A stretch of DNA of 64,000 nucleotides. Source: Tritrichomonas musculus (lineage: Eukaryota; Parabasalia; Tritrichomonadida; Tritrichomonadidae). Under the pieces are notes generated by a model. The model made no database searches and was not told where the DNA came from. It saw only the letters and a program-made list of their open reading frames with translations. Position 1 is the first letter of the stretch. Each line of letters opens with the position of its first letter. The position numbers and the translations under genes are program-made. Location: assembly GCA_039105265.1 (NCBI GenBank), contig JAPFFF010000009.1:4278001-4342000 (forward strand), in the 5' to 3' direction. Shown here one piece after another: positions 1 to 13,000 of this stretch.

Positions 1-805
1 AATGTTATATTATTATATTTCATATATAATTTATATGGGGGAAAAAAAAAAAAAGGATTGAACTATTGAAATAAGACATTCATTAGATTGAAGAAAAAAA
101 AGCAATTTGATTAATTAAAAAATACTCAATCATCTGATCTTTATGACATTTTATTATTTTCAGAATTAATATCTTTAAATAATATTATTTTAAAAAAAAT
201 AATATGCAAAGACAATGAAATTTAAAAATATTATCTGATTCAACTCTTGAAAAACTTCTGTATTCTTTCATAAGTTATTTTAAAAACATTTTGGTTATAT
301 CCTCCAGTAAATGAGTATAATTTGTAATGAAATCCATATGTTATGTGTTCTCTTTTTAGTCAAAATATTGAGATTGCTAATTGAATTATATTCAATTATG
401 GTCAAATAAATCTTCTCAAAATTGTTTGAAAAAACAAGACAAAAAAAATTATTATTCACCAAAGAGTTATTATATTATATTTTGTTATGTTTTTCAACCA
501 AAAAAAAGTAAAATAAAAAAATTCAAATCTTTTTTCAAAAATTGAATTAAGAGAGGGGGAAAAAAAAAAAAAAAAATTATAAAGGTCAGGAAAGAAACAA
601 TAAATTGATATAAGAAAGATTTAAGTGTACATTAAGCTAGATATCTAATATTTTTACAAAATTTTCACTTTTAAAGAATATTCTTTTGTATAATTTTTAT
701 GAATTGATATGTACATCTAGTTTCACATGTTTTTATATCCAGAAAAATCATTATTTTTTATCCTATAATTAAAAAAAAACTTTTAAATTTATGAAAAATA
801 GAAAT
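1..805. other. Gene-free AT-rich spacer
   Basis: No credible coding region, RNA gene or long repeat is visible. It contains several homopolymer A runs and short G runs, typical of intergenic DNA in this window. The right part includes the 3' flank of the leftward gene ending at 806. Confidence 0.6.
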
Positions 806-1186
806 TTATTGATTTTTCGGTCTTTCTTTTTCTTCATTTGATATTCTTGGTGGTGGGCATGCATTTAGTTGTTCTTCATATTGGTGTCTAATGATTTGGT
901 CTTTCTCGTACATTTCAGCAACAACATTTTTCGGTAATGGAGGAGGAACTTTCTCTAGATACTGTCCATGACGAGCTTTGTATTGAATTTTAGCATCTCT
1001 TTGTAATTGTTTTTCAGCTTTCCTGTATTCTTGTTTTGTTAACAGAATATACTCCTCAAATTCGGTATCTGTTAATGGACACATTTGGTGAAGTTGTTTA
1101 TAGTAAGTTATATATCTTGTTTCTTCTATATTTAAGAATTGTCTTTTTGCCTTTTCTTCTAAAGAGAGATATTTATCATTAGACAT
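806..1186 (-). CDS. Small charged protein of unknown function
   Basis: This is a complete 126-residue ORF read leftwards. I do not recognise a family. The protein is rich in Lys, Glu, Gln and Tyr, is predicted mostly helical, and has a short proline run near residue 80 (VPPPLP) and another near residue 112 (CPPP). No signal peptide or membrane segment is seen. The start is supported by an initiator-like TCACTA eight bases upstream of the ATG, the spacing known from trichomonad promoters. Reading frame and promoter make it a plausible gene, but with no homology evidence it could still be a chance ORF. Confidence 0.55.
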   Translation of the reverse strand: MSNDKYLSLEEKAKRQFLNIEETRYITYYKQLHQMCPLTDTEFEEYILLTKQEYRKAEKQLQRDAKIQYKARHGQYLEKVPPPLPKNVVAEMYEKDQIIRHQYEEQLNACPPPRISNEEKERPKNQ

Positions 1187-1785
1187 TTTTGAAATAGTGA
1201 TATGGTCTCTTATTATGAATAATCATATTCATGTGATCATTTAACTTTTTGATAACAATTTGGAATGGCCAGAAGACTTCAATATGACAATTCTATATGA
1301 ATTAAATAATTAAAATATTTAAAAGTTGATTAATTATTACTTGATACGTTAATTTTTGATAATGCAAAAAGACTGAAATATTCAAATATATAGAGAAAAA
1401 CTTTCTCTGAAACATTCAATTGTAAATTCAGTTTTTCTTGCTTCAACTCAATGATATTCTTAGCCAAATAGCTAAATTAAACCTGCAAGCACATTCTCTT
1501 CACCTTTTTGCTCTTTATTGCCTACTTAATGCGTGAGAATGTTCAATTTTTTATTTATACTTTTTTTAGAGAAAATATGAAATTATGTTTATGCATTACT
1601 TTGGGACTAAAAAAGTAATTGTTACAGCCATTTCCCGTGTTCATAAAGTAATTACCAAATATTTATCTATTTCAAATGGCCAATATAAGAATAATACTCT
1701 TTGATAGATGCTTGAAATTACATATCGTTCAGCAATTGATTATAAATCAATTGGATGATCAAATAATATAAGTATATCTATATGA

Positions 1786-1818
<33 letters not shown>

Positions 1819-2256
1819 CATTTGATGCATCTTAAGATTCATTTATCTAATCATAAATTATCACTCAAGATGCATCATGTTTAATGTATTTATTTGATGT
1901 ATTAAATAAATCACTAAAATTCAAATGTATTTATTTAATTTTTGAAGTATCAATAATTTTGGACAGAAAATAATAATCACAGAATATTCAGATTCCTCTA
2001 TCTAATCATAAATTATGGATCCATCCTTTTAAAGTTACAAAAATATAGATGATGTTTCTTTTTGATTTAAGTCTCAGGATTCCTGAGTCAGGAAAAATTT
2101 TGTAAAAATATAAAGATACCTCACTTTTTTTGTTTGTATAAAAAATCTCAAAATATATATTCCCCATTTTTCATCTGTTTTTCTTTCAATTAGTTATCTC
2201 AAAAAGATTAGACACGATCTTTAGAGAAATTATAAAAAAAAAAAATATGAAAAAAT
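1187..2256. other. Gene-free spacer with short hairpin and poly-A runs
   Basis: No coding region is supported. There is a run of 28 A near 1786-1813. A small inverted pair, gatgcatctt at about 1823 and aagatgcatc at about 1867, could form a hairpin. The 16-mer atctaatcataaatta occurs twice, near 1844 and 1999. These look like ordinary low-complexity spacer features. Confidence 0.5.
1195..1200 (-). promoter_or_regulatory. Initiator-like element of the 126-residue gene
   Basis: Read on the minus strand this is TCACTA, which fits the trichomonad initiator consensus TCA-Y-T/A. It lies 8 bases upstream of the ATG at 1186. Motif only; no transcript data. Confidence 0.4.
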
Positions 2257-2328
2257 ACATAGCCTGGGAATCGAACCCAGTTCCTAGGTGTGGTGCACCC
2301 ATATGCTAGACCATTACACCAGCTACGT
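2257..2328 (-). tRNA. tRNA-like gene, isotype unassigned (anticodon position reads ACC)
   Basis: The minus strand folds as a 72-nt cloverleaf: acceptor ACGUAGC/GCUAUGU with one G-U pair, D arm GUGU/GCAU, anticodon stem UGGGU/ACCUA, and a perfect T arm CUGGG-UUCGAUU-CCCAG. The internal A box (TGGTGTAATGG) and B box (GGTTCGATTCC) match Pol III promoter consensus, and long T runs follow the 3' end as a terminator. The anticodon loop is odd: in the only good fold it is GCACCAC, so position 33 is C instead of the near-invariant U and positions 34-36 read ACC, a glycine anticodon not normally used by eukaryotes. It may be a tRNA pseudogene, a diverged tRNA or an intron-bearing one. No CCA is encoded. 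Confidence 0.6.
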
Positions 2329-2498
2329 TTCTATTTATTTACAATAAATTAAATTTATATCTTTACTTTGTATTTCAAATATGATTTTTTTTTATAGGAT
2401 GAAATAATAATAATATTGGAATACTTTCTCGTATACCCCTTGAATCATACACAGATGTTTTTTAAACTTTTAAATTCGTAAATTGGGCTTTTTAATGA

Positions 2499-2535
<37 letters not shown>

Positions 2536-2859
2536 AATTTATTTCATCATAAAAAAATGAAATATTAATATAAGTCAAATTTCCTTTTTTTCATTTGTTT
2601 TTAAAGAAAATAGTTTCAAATTTTGAATTTATAAAAATATAAGTAATCTATCAGGGATGGTCAATATTAAAAAATTTTATCAACAACATCACTTTTTTAG
2701 AGAGTTTCCTTTATTCATAAGACGAATTAATACAAAATAAGTGCAACAATAAGAATTAAAAACTGTTTTTAACATCATTAAAAAAAAAAAAAAAGAGATT
2801 TTATATAAAAAGATGTTATTATGAACAATTTATATATTTTTGGCTTAGAATAAAGAAAA
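2329..2859. other. Gene-free AT-rich spacer
   Basis: Poly-A runs (about 2504-2530 and 2778-2794) and no supported gene. It separates the tRNA-like gene from the 3' end of the glycosyltransferase gene. Confidence 0.6.
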
Positions 2860-4410
2860 TTAATTTTGTTTTTCTTCCTCTTTTTTATCTTGCATATTCA
2901 AGTAAACTTTTGCGAGTTGTGTATACTTTTGGTAAATATCTGTCATTTTTTGAGAGAAGAAAAGTTCTTTATAATAATCTTCTGGTACCTTTTTAAAGTG
3001 TGCATTCACGACATTATTTCTATTGAAGAAGACTGTCGGGAGTCCTTTATCAACAGTGTGAACGTTATAAAAGAAAACGTTGTCAGGAATCACGATGCAT
3101 TTTGTTCTTTCTCCTTCAGAAAAGAAATCGTCTTGATAAATTTTCTTCCCATCATCTTCGATTTTCATCCAAACATTTGGCGTTATAATTCCACCATGAT
3201 CTTTAGCGAACTCTTTATAATGTATTTTTTTCAATGTGACGTTGACAGTGTCTTTTGTTTTCGGATTTGGATTATAAAAGAATTCATCGACATCATTAAT
3301 TCCGAGCCATTTAGTTCTGTTTTTATTTCGATACACACATGAAGCTTCCTGGCCAAGTTGATCATGAAAATAAAAAGCATAAGGAAACTCCCAATTAACC
3401 AGATTAATAACTTTATCATCAATTGCCTTTTTCAATGTTTTCATTGCCTTATTTTTCATTTTCAAATAAGAATTGAAATTTTTCGGTAATTGGTTATTTT
3501 TCGGAATGATTTTATTATAATATACAATCGGTGTTTCAAAGCCTTGATCCTTGTGATATAGAGCCCATCGAATAAGATCAATATTTCTTCTTTTATCAGT
3601 GAAAATGATATTTTGTGTGCAAATTCGTAAGAAATCTTTTTTTCCTTTTTGATAATCCTTTGAATAAATTGAATGAGAATCAATGATTTGACAAAATGGG
3701 ATGTTTCTATAATATAATCCATATTTGTAAACATTTTCAAAATCAATTGGCTTCATCATTATCTTCGTATAATTTTGATAGCCTTGTAATTCAGTCTCTT
3801 TCGGCAGATACGATGGATTGTAAGTCACTTCATTTTTATTCAATGGTTTATATTTCAATTTCTTTATCTTCTTTTTGTGTGCCATTTGAATAGTGGCATA
3901 ATTAAATCTGTTTCGATACTTTTCTGGAAGCGTGAATTGAAGTACAACAACTTTTTGAAATATGTCTTCAGTAACACATCGTCCAACAATTGGATCACTC
4001 GGATTGATGGGATAATCTCGATATATGTAGCTGTTTCCTTGATGTAAATAAAGAACCCATTTCGATTCAAAAAATATATTCGAACGCATCAGATATTTGT
4101 CATGCGTGGTCAAAAACATGCATGATAAAACAACCGTTAAAATTCCATTGTCTTCATATATATCTTGAAGCGTCGGTAGTTCTGGATAGAAATAATAATC
4201 CCAGAATATTCGTGTCCCTTTATCTGACCAGCCACTTGCTAAACAGGTCAGCTTTTCTGAAATAAATAGATTTATTATTGTGATCGGTTTTAATATCTTT
4301 TCATATAAAATCATAGTAATCATGTAAATGCAGATAATAGCTATAGCAAATGAAATTAGTTCATATTTTAATCGTTTTTGGTTGATAAAAAACCTTCTTT
4401 TATCTTTCAT
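2860..4410 (-). CDS. GT92 (DUF23)-type membrane glycosyltransferase
   Basis: A 516-residue type II membrane protein. A short basic N-terminus (KDKRRFF) is followed by a single hydrophobic anchor at about residues 18-38, then a large luminal domain. The core carries features of the GT92/DUF23 family: an IRWALYHKDQGF segment, a YFHDQLGQEASCVYRN segment and the acidic nucleotide-sugar site WLGINDVDEFF near residue 370 (DxD-like). GT92 enzymes add sugars to glycans in the Golgi, using a nucleotide-sugar donor; the acceptor here cannot be told. The ORF is intact and starts at the first ATG, just before the membrane anchor. Family assignment is by motif recognition; substrate is unknown. Confidence 0.75.
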   Translation of the reverse strand: MKDKRRFFINQKRLKYELISFAIAIICIYMITMILYEKILKPITIINLFISEKLTCLASGWSDKGTRIFWDYYFYPELPTLQDIYEDNGILTVVLSCMFLTTHDKYLMRSNIFFESKWVLYLHQGNSYIYRDYPINPSDPIVGRCVTEDIFQKVVVLQFTLPEKYRNRFNYATIQMAHKKKIKKLKYKPLNKNEVTYNPSYLPKETELQGYQNYTKIMMKPIDFENVYKYGLYYRNIPFCQIIDSHSIYSKDYQKGKKDFLRICTQNIIFTDKRRNIDLIRWALYHKDQGFETPIVYYNKIIPKNNQLPKNFNSYLKMKNKAMKTLKKAIDDKVINLVNWEFPYAFYFHDQLGQEASCVYRNKNRTKWLGINDVDEFFYNPNPKTKDTVNVTLKKIHYKEFAKDHGGIITPNVWMKIEDDGKKIYQDDFFSEGERTKCIVIPDNVFFYNVHTVDKGLPTVFFNRNNVVNAHFKKVPEDYYKELFFSQKMTDIYQKYTQLAKVYLNMQDKKEEEKQN

Positions 4411-6002
4411 TTTAAAAAAAAAAATATTTGGCCGGCTTCAGTCAAATTCAACTTTTTGAGAGCTTTGAAAAAGATATCTCAGTATTAGAATTGTTTTTAT
4501 TCATTTTTATTTTAAAATTTAAATTTTTATTCAATATATGTTTATAAAAAACATTAAAACTAGAAATTATTATGAATTTATATGTTATTAATAATATCAG
4601 AATTGTGATGCATCTCAGTGATTTTGCTAATTATATTCTAGATTGTTATTCTATTTAAAAAAGAAGAGTACTTAAATTATATTTTGATTAAAATCCTTAA
4701 ATATTGCAACTTGAATTTTCAACAAAATGAATCATCACTTTGAAATGTGGGGGGACTCAAAAAAATTTTTGATTGGCTAAATATTGAATCTTTTTCTTGG
4801 ATATTTTATAAGTAATATAATAATATTTTATGTTTATTATATTTTTTAAATTAGTCTTTTTTTATATAATAAATTGTATTATGAATAATAAGTGTAAATA
4901 ATGATTTATTGGCAAATATTTTAAGTAGTGATTTTTACATCAAATGAAGTTTTTTTGAAACAAATAATAAAATTAAATATTAGCAAATCAAATATATATA
5001 TACAAGCATTTATTACCGAATATAAATTAGAATTAATAATTAGTCAATTCTTTCATAAAATTGTGAAATCGGAGATTTTTGTCAAAGGTGGGTGGAGTTT
5101 TGTTTGGAATAAAAATTCTTTTATTTGATATATTATATTTATAATATAATATTAATTGGAATTATTAATTATTTGTAAGTATTTATTCGTTGATCGCAGC
5201 TAAATATATGTTTTTATTTTTCAGTTGTCATTGAATTTTTTTGAATATGAATAATTGAAAAAATTATTATAAAATAAAATATGTATTTTTTATTATAATA
5301 CTCTTGGGTTTTAACTATTTACATACGCAATTGATCATTTTCTTTTTTGAATGGAATGCCAAGTCTTTTCAATTTGAGAATTGGCTAATAAAAGTTTTGA
5401 TTATTCACTAAAAACTCTTTTTAGAGTTGCAAAGTATGATTTTTTAAACGATCATTACTTATTATTCATCTTGAAATTTTGATTTTCAAAGAGAGTTTTC
5501 TTTTCTTTTAATTGTGAATCTAGAATAAATATTGGATTCATCAAACATGGATTTTGATCTTTTTTTCTGAAGTTTTTAGCATTTTGATGTCTTAATATGT
5601 GTTTTAAGAAATGAATTTTGGGACTATTGTCGATTAAACATAGAATTAATAGATTAGATTCTGTTGGTTAATTCAAAATTAAGCCCCTTAGGCTTGAATA
5701 TTTCATTTTATGATAATTTCAAGTAAGTTTAAAAAAATAGTTTCTTGTATGTTTTCATTTATTTATGTATATTTATAGAATATGAAAATTTTCAAATTGA
5801 GAAAAGAATCTTATATCTCACAAAATTTGTGTAATATCATTGAATTATTTAATAATAAATACTTGATTATTTAATATGTTATATAATATAATTATTATCT
5901 ATTTATTTGTGTAGTTATTTGTTTACACTTTATTTCATTTTTAAATAAAAATTATTAAATAATCAATAAGATATAATAATGTAACAAAAAATAATATCAT
6001 AA
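4411..6002. other. Gene-poor spacer left of the giant transposon
   Basis: Very AT-rich. One 66-codon ORF (4928-5128) has no recognisable features and I do not call it. A motif gtggggggactcaaaa near 4747 loosely resembles the transposon end motif gggtactaaaa, but no partner repeat was found. The stretch ends at the outer border of the 14-kb element. Confidence 0.5.
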
Positions 6003-7038
6003 AGAGGTAAGGGTACTAAAAATTTTTTTAAAAATTCTTTATATTAATATATTTTATCAAGTATATTCAATATTATATAAAAAATATTTAATGAAAGAGT
6101 TTTGTTCGTCAGGTGGAGTTTTATGAGTATTTTTATTAATTTTCGTAAACCATTGAAATTTTAAAAAAAATTCATCAAGTATTTTTCATGTTTTTGCATA
6201 AAAAAAGTCATAAAATATTAAATGCGTTTTTATTATATGAAAATGTTTAATAAAAAAATTAATTCAATCGATCTTGTAATAATATCATTTTAAATTTCTA
6301 TGAATTAAATGATAAATGTGTAAAATGAAGAATGATTTTTGCATAATATAATATGATTTATCTTTTAAATCTTTTTCTACTCTTGAAAACATGAATTGCT
6401 AAAATCTGATATTTAATATTCTCAATGAAATCTTTTAAAAATGCCTTAAGATATGCGCTGATGATTTATTTATTTACCATAATTGGTTTAAATAAGAGAT
6501 TGTTGGGAGAAATTAATGAATATGTCGTAATCTTTGTATTTTTATTATAAATTAAAACTAGTTTATCTCAGTAAAAAAAGAATTTTCTTTGTTTTTAACA
6601 GAGCAATTTAAAAGATGACTATTGGAATAATGTATATTTTAATATATAATTTATCAAAAAATATTTTGTATGCTTTAATTTCCTTCTTGAAAAAAAAAGC
6701 AATTAAAAAAAAATTCAATATGAACCGGAAATAGTCAAATATCCAACCGGAAATAGTCAAAAAGTTTTTGACATATTAAAAAAAATCTTTGAAAAAGATT
6801 CATGCCAATTATTTTTTTCATTCAAAAATTTAAATTTTTTTAAAAAAATTAAAGGTTAAAACGCAGCTACGCCTGACGAGTCGTTTTTTATTTTCATATA
6901 TTTATTGTGATATATATTAATTATCCTATAAATTGATATATAGTTATCCCTTGAGAATTAAACAACCATTCCAAAAAATGAGTTGTAAAATACAATTTTT
7001 TATAAATTTTGTTTTTTTTCATGAAAAAAATTGTTTTA
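6003..7038 (+). repeat. Left terminal inverted repeat of the giant element
   Basis: A 1,036-bp arm beginning agaggtaagggtac. It contains a 17-bp tandem-like pair aaccggaaatagtcaaa (6723-6739 and 6745-6761), a GC-richer block acgcagctacgcctgacgag (6861-6880), and cgtcagg at 6107-6113, which is the reverse complement of cctgacg inside that block. These are candidate protein-binding sites. No ORF is supported inside. The stop codon of the 2,023-codon ORF lies five bases inside its inner edge. Confidence 0.9.
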
Positions 7039-7042
7039 GTAG

Positions 7043-10000
7043 TTATATATATCGTAATTTATCTAAGAATTTTTCAAATGAAACTTGTTCATTTTTAGCA
7101 ATTCCTTGAAATTCTTGAGATTCTTTATGAGATATTCTTGCAAGATTTGCATGATAAGCAGTATCGATATCAAATTGTAAATCTTTTTCATTTTGTATTT
7201 TCCATTGAACTTTGTCACGAATTTGATATGGATAATACATCATTTGATCCAAAGATATTTTTCTTCCAAAAGCACTTTCATATCTTTTCTGTAATGGAGT
7301 TAATTTACAATATTTCACAATTTCATGAGCATTTGATAATTCATCTTTTTCTTGATTCAAATCTACTTCTTTTGTTGTGTCATTAATTTCTGCATTAAAG
7401 TCATTAATTATTTTTTCCAAATTTTCATCATAATTATATTTCAAAGCAGCTTTAATATAATTATTAAGTAATGATAGTTCTTTTCCTTTCTTTTCAAATT
7501 TTTTCCTAATATCATCAAACTTGAATTCATGATCGTTCTTTTTATTATACTCTTCAATTTCTGTCTTCATTGCCATTCGAACATGACCATAGGATGTATT
7601 TTTGTATTCAGCAACTAATTCATCTTTCTCTGAATTTGTTAATTTCTTCCATACTGCATTTCCTCCAAATTTCTTGATTGCTTCACGAATGTTTTCAATT
7701 TCAAGTTTCAAATCATCACAAGCTCGTTTATAACTTTCTGGTTCTTTTGTTGTATCTTTTGCTTTATTTGGATTCAATTTATTATGAACTGTAATCAAGA
7801 TATGATAATAAGTTTTGTATGCATTATGACCATTCGTTTCTTCAGAAAACAAATCTTTCAAACTTTTTCCTTCTCCAAGATCATCGTTATAATAATCTAA
7901 ATATTCTGTTATTTTTGGCATTGTTTCTAATTTTGAATATTCATTTTCAATTCTTTTGTATTCTTTGTCAAGATAATCATAACGACTTTCTGGGGTAGAC
8001 CCAAATGCTTCTACTTGAGTATCAGTATAAATGATTTTGTAATTAGTCTCAAAGTCTTTGACCTTATTCTTTATCTTTAATTTGAATTTTGTTGTCTTTG
8101 GATCAAATTTATTCTTTTCCAACAACTCTCTTAATGTTTCCTGATTATCATCATATTTACTTTCCATTTCTCGAAAAGCATCCATTAATTCTGTATCTGT
8201 TTTGGCTTCCTCTTGTCGTTTGCTATATGTTGCGATTTCAGTCTCTAATGCATCAATATCTTCTGGAGTTGGATAATCATTTTTTATTGCATAATCTTTT
8301 TTGTAAACACTCTTATATTTACTTTTCAATATTCCATATTTTAAGAAATTATTTGCTGTGACGACATCAGATTTGTATTTGTCAATAATCTTATCCATTG
8401 TTAATTTCTCTGTTGGATATCTCGAAGTGTATTCTTTCCAGTTAGAAATGAAATTTGAATAATTCTGATAAAAACGAGAATAGATTTTCCAATATTCTTG
8501 AATTTTTTTCAGAACATCATTTGTTGACATATTGTCTGGTGGAATATACGGTTCTTGAAATTCTTTTTGCCAATTATGTTTATCTTTTTCTAGTTTCAAT
8601 TCGACTGTTGCATCTTGTAGTTCTCCATTCCAATACTTATAGACAGCTTGCCAATCTTTTAAGAATTTTTTATCGTCTCCGGTATGAATTTTATTCCATT
8701 CTAATCGAAGAGGATCAAGTTTTTTCCATTGAATTTGATCCTTCTTATGTTGTTCTTGTTTTTTTCTGAAAAATTCTGCCAATTCTTTCTGATCAGTTAT
8801 GGTCAAATACTTATCGTCTTTTTCATTTGTTTCTTTTAAATAATTTTCATATACAACTTTATTTATTTCATTTAAGATATAACATCTCGCATCAATTCTG
8901 ACTTCTTCTGGATTTGTATTTGATTTGTATCTTAACAATAATTGAGTAATAGTAACTTTATTTTGTGGCATATTAAGATATTCTTGAATTAATGGATCTT
9001 TATCGAAGATATCTTTTTTCTTGAGCCAAGAATCGATTAAAATATAATAATTTTGATTTTTCTCTTTTGTTGAATTTCCATTGATTATTCCTTCATCTGC
9101 AGATAATGCGTTCCAAGCTTTTGAATAGACTTCATTAAAAGCAAGATCGAGATCATATTTTTTAGCTACCAATAGATTTCTTTTATCTCTATATTCAGCA
9201 TCTTCTGCAAGTCGATAAATATCCCAAAATTTTACAACCCCAGGATCACTTTCAAATTCCTCAATTTTTTTCTTTAAATCCATTTCAATTTTCTGTAAAT
9301 GATCTAATCTTAATCCAGCATCTGATTCTTTGACATTTTTCAAATTTTCCTTAGTGTATTTATAATTCGTAACTAATATTTTTTCTAAAATGTCACATTT
9401 CATTAAATTTACACATTTAATATAATCTTTTGTTGAAAATTTTCTTTGAATGTCATCAACGGAATTATGTTCATTTCTATATTCGTTATATTTACTTAAT
9501 AATTGATGAAACTCAGTTGATTGAAAAGCAGCTGCATCTTTTGTAGCATCTCTATATAATGTTTGTAATTCTTGTTTTCCAGTAATTGAATTTGTTATTG
9601 CACGAACTTTTTCTGCGGTGTCTGGTTGTAAGGCAATAATATCATTCTTTAATTTTTCACATTCTAACCAAATAATTGCATTTGAATAATCCTTTCCAAA
9701 ATTTTTGACAATATCTACTACCTCAAGTTGATGTTCTGCAGACGAATTATATTTTTGTAAGACTAAGAGAAAATTCAGATTATTATATTGATCCACACTT
9801 TGAATTTTCTTTTTGATATCTTCTATGATCACTTCTTTTTCTTCATTTTTTTCTGGTGCTATCGATGGTTTATATTCTTCATTGAATTTTTCTTTGTAAA
9901 GTGCTAAATGATAACGATAATTCAGATCAGTTTTTCCTGTCAAATAATCAAAACCATATTTTGATGCAGTCTTTTCTATTGTTGAATAATCTGGATCATC

Positions 10001-13000
10001 TGAATATTTTTCTCGGAAATTATTATATATTGTTAGCATTGTTCCAGATTTCCATGATTCATTAAATTTTTCTGTTAAATTTGTATAATATCTTCTTAAC
10101 CAATCTAATCTTTTTTGACTTCCAATTTCTGTTTCATGATAACCTTTAAAACGTGTTTGACCAGGTAAATCTTCATCAGTAATGTCTAATTTTTCTTTTA
10201 TTAATTTTCTATATTTATCAATATCGATTGCAATTTGGGCTTTTTCAGGTGTTTGATATTTATCTTTGAATTGTTCCCAAGTTAATTTTGATTCAATTTG
10301 TTGAGAATTTTGATATGAAATATAAGTTGCTTCAATATTTGACTTATCCCAAGTATCTAAATCTTTTTGTTTTTTGTCACATTTTTCAACAATAGCATTG
10401 AAACAAACCTTATCTTTGGCATAATTGGATATATCAAAATCTTGACCTTTATGTAATTGTTTGTAATATAATTGAGCAATTGGAATTAAATATTTTGAAT
10501 ACATTTCATCTTCATTCCATGACATATCGACTTGAGTAATCGTTGAAATAAATTCTGGCTTTAATTTTGGAAGAATATCTTGACTTTTGATATAATCTTT
10601 ATTTGTTCTCCATGATTCTCTTGTTTTCTTATAATTTTTGTAATCTGTTTTGAATTGATTCAGAAATGTATATTTATTTTCTTTTGTATTTTTACTCATA
10701 TATTCATTGAAGAAATGTCCGATGTCATTGAATTTTTTATTTCCTTTCTTTGAAAAACTCTGATTGATTTTCAAATTTTTCTCATATCCTTCAAAGAATT
10801 TCAAACAATCTTCTAAATTTCCATCAAATTTCCCAAATAAAAATCCTGCGGCTTCTGCAATTGATCTCCCAAAACCTTGATAATATTGTTGAACATATTT
10901 TTTCAATAAATTGTTTCCGTCCCATGTGTTATATTTATATTTGTTTTCATCATAATATTTTTGCAATTTTTCTTGAGCTGTATTGATTGAATCCTGTGCG
11001 TTTTCATGAATATATTTCCATAAATTTACTCCTTCATATGGATGAGTTCTATACCAAAATTCATAAATATGACTTAATTTGTTAATAGCATTGATTGCAG
11101 CTCCATTTGATCCGAATTCTGTTCTCCAATCTGTTGAACTTTTTAAATCTTCAGGGAATAAAGCCCTCCAACGAATGATTGCTTCATCTAAATTTTCATT
11201 TGTATTTCGATAAGATTCTTGTTCATTGATTAAATTTTGAAGTTTTGAATCTATTTCTGGAATTGTTTCATTTCTATATGCGACTGCAACTGTTTGAACT
11301 GAATATTGATTTTCTTTTGGTAACAATTCATTGAGTTCATTAATTTTATTTAAAACTGATATTGAGGTTTGAATTCTTTTTTCTGCATCTGTTAATTCAT
11401 TAACTTCTTTTGTTATATATGTACCTAAAGTTGTAAAATCTCCACCATTATGAATTGCGAAATCTAGAAACGTGTCATAATTTTGTCTCTTTTGAAAAAA
11501 TCGAAGATACTCTTGATATTTTTGTTCATATTGAAGATATAATAAATAAGCTTTTCCATTATTTTTAAACCATGACTCTTTTGTTGAATTGAATACTTTA
11601 TGTGAAAATTTCTTTGGATAAGTATTCATTAATTGACCTTCTAAAGCAGTTATTTGAGGAACATTTTCAATCGGAACATTGCCTACCATTGATTCTATTT
11701 TTAAAACCATATCTGGTTCTTTTGAAAAATTTCTATAATAGTCTTCAAATTTCAAACGATCTGCATAATTATCCATATTTTTTCCTAGTGCAATATAAGA
11801 ACCTCTTGCTTTAATGTATGATGATATCTCCTCTTTTGATTCACAATGACCAATTATTTCCATTTCGAAATCTTCTCTTTCTTCTTTAGTTTTACCTTGA
11901 CTATATTTCTCTATTTCACTCATGAATGATGATGTTTGGTTTTTTTGTCTTTTGATTGTTTCCCAACTTTCTACATATTCTCTAACTTTTTCTTCTCTCC
12001 TTTGATGATGTTTGAGTTGTTCTAATGTTGCAACAGAATAATTAAAAAGTTTCAAAATATCAGCATAAGATTCAGTTAAAATCCATAATTGATCAAATTT
12101 CCAACCTACTTCGGCGAATTTTCTACTGTCAGCAACTTCTTCCCAAATTTGATATTTATTCCATTTCTTAAAAATTGTCCCAGTCCATTTGAAGTTCTTT
12201 CGATGTTGATTTAAATAAATAACTAATTTTGATATAGTGTTACATTCTGGATTAGCTATCATTAACGATTCAATAGCATTTGGAGTAAATTTTGTATACC
12301 CTGATGCATAATCACTGAAAGCATCACTGAAACATTCGGTCAATAAATTTGTTAAATTTTTCTCATCTTCTCCTTTCTGATGATTTTTGTCAGTTATCAT
12401 TTGTTTTATTTTTTCATTGATATTTGGAGTTGTTTGATCTAGTAATATTGTATTCCATAGATTTTCATTGAATTCTTTTCCATATGCATCTTTCAATTGA
12501 ATTTTCAAAGTCTCTAATTCAATATTTTTTCTTGTATCTTCTACCATTTTTTGTTCTTTTTCTAATCGTTTTGTTAAATCATTTAAAACTTCATTTTGCT
12601 TTTTATTGTTATAAATATGTGACAAGTAGATCTCATTATTCACTTCATTATCATTAAATCTTTCACCTGTAATTTTCATTCGTTCTTCAATTGTTTTCCT
12701 GATTTCTATCGTTCTTTTATCGATTATTTTTTGTGCACTATCCCAATCGATTATCCATTGATTGTATGCATTTTCTTTTGCATCTATTGAATCCTGGCTC
12801 GTAAATAAACCAAGCACATTTTTAACATCCTTATCATCGAATTTTCTTTGTGCTTCTCTATATTTTTGGTTTATTGTTTGAATTATTCTTGCATTTTCTT
12901 TTTCTATTGCTTCTTCTTCTCTTGTATGCCATTTTTTCGCTTCATTATTAATAAATTCTATTGCTTCCTTTTCATTTGAAAAATGTGTTTTATAATATAT

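Noticed and set aside
2257-2328. Reading the tRNA-like gene as tRNA-Cys (GCA) or tRNA-Pro (GGG)
   Set aside because: Both need an anticodon stem with mismatched pairs; only the ACC-position fold gives a paired stem.
4747-4762. gtggggggactcaaaa as a remnant end of the giant element
   Set aside because: Similarity to the arm start is short and no partner repeat or duplication was found.
4928-5128. 66-codon ORF on the plus strand
   Set aside because: No recognisable features, AT-rich composition and no supporting promoter motif; chance ORF more likely.
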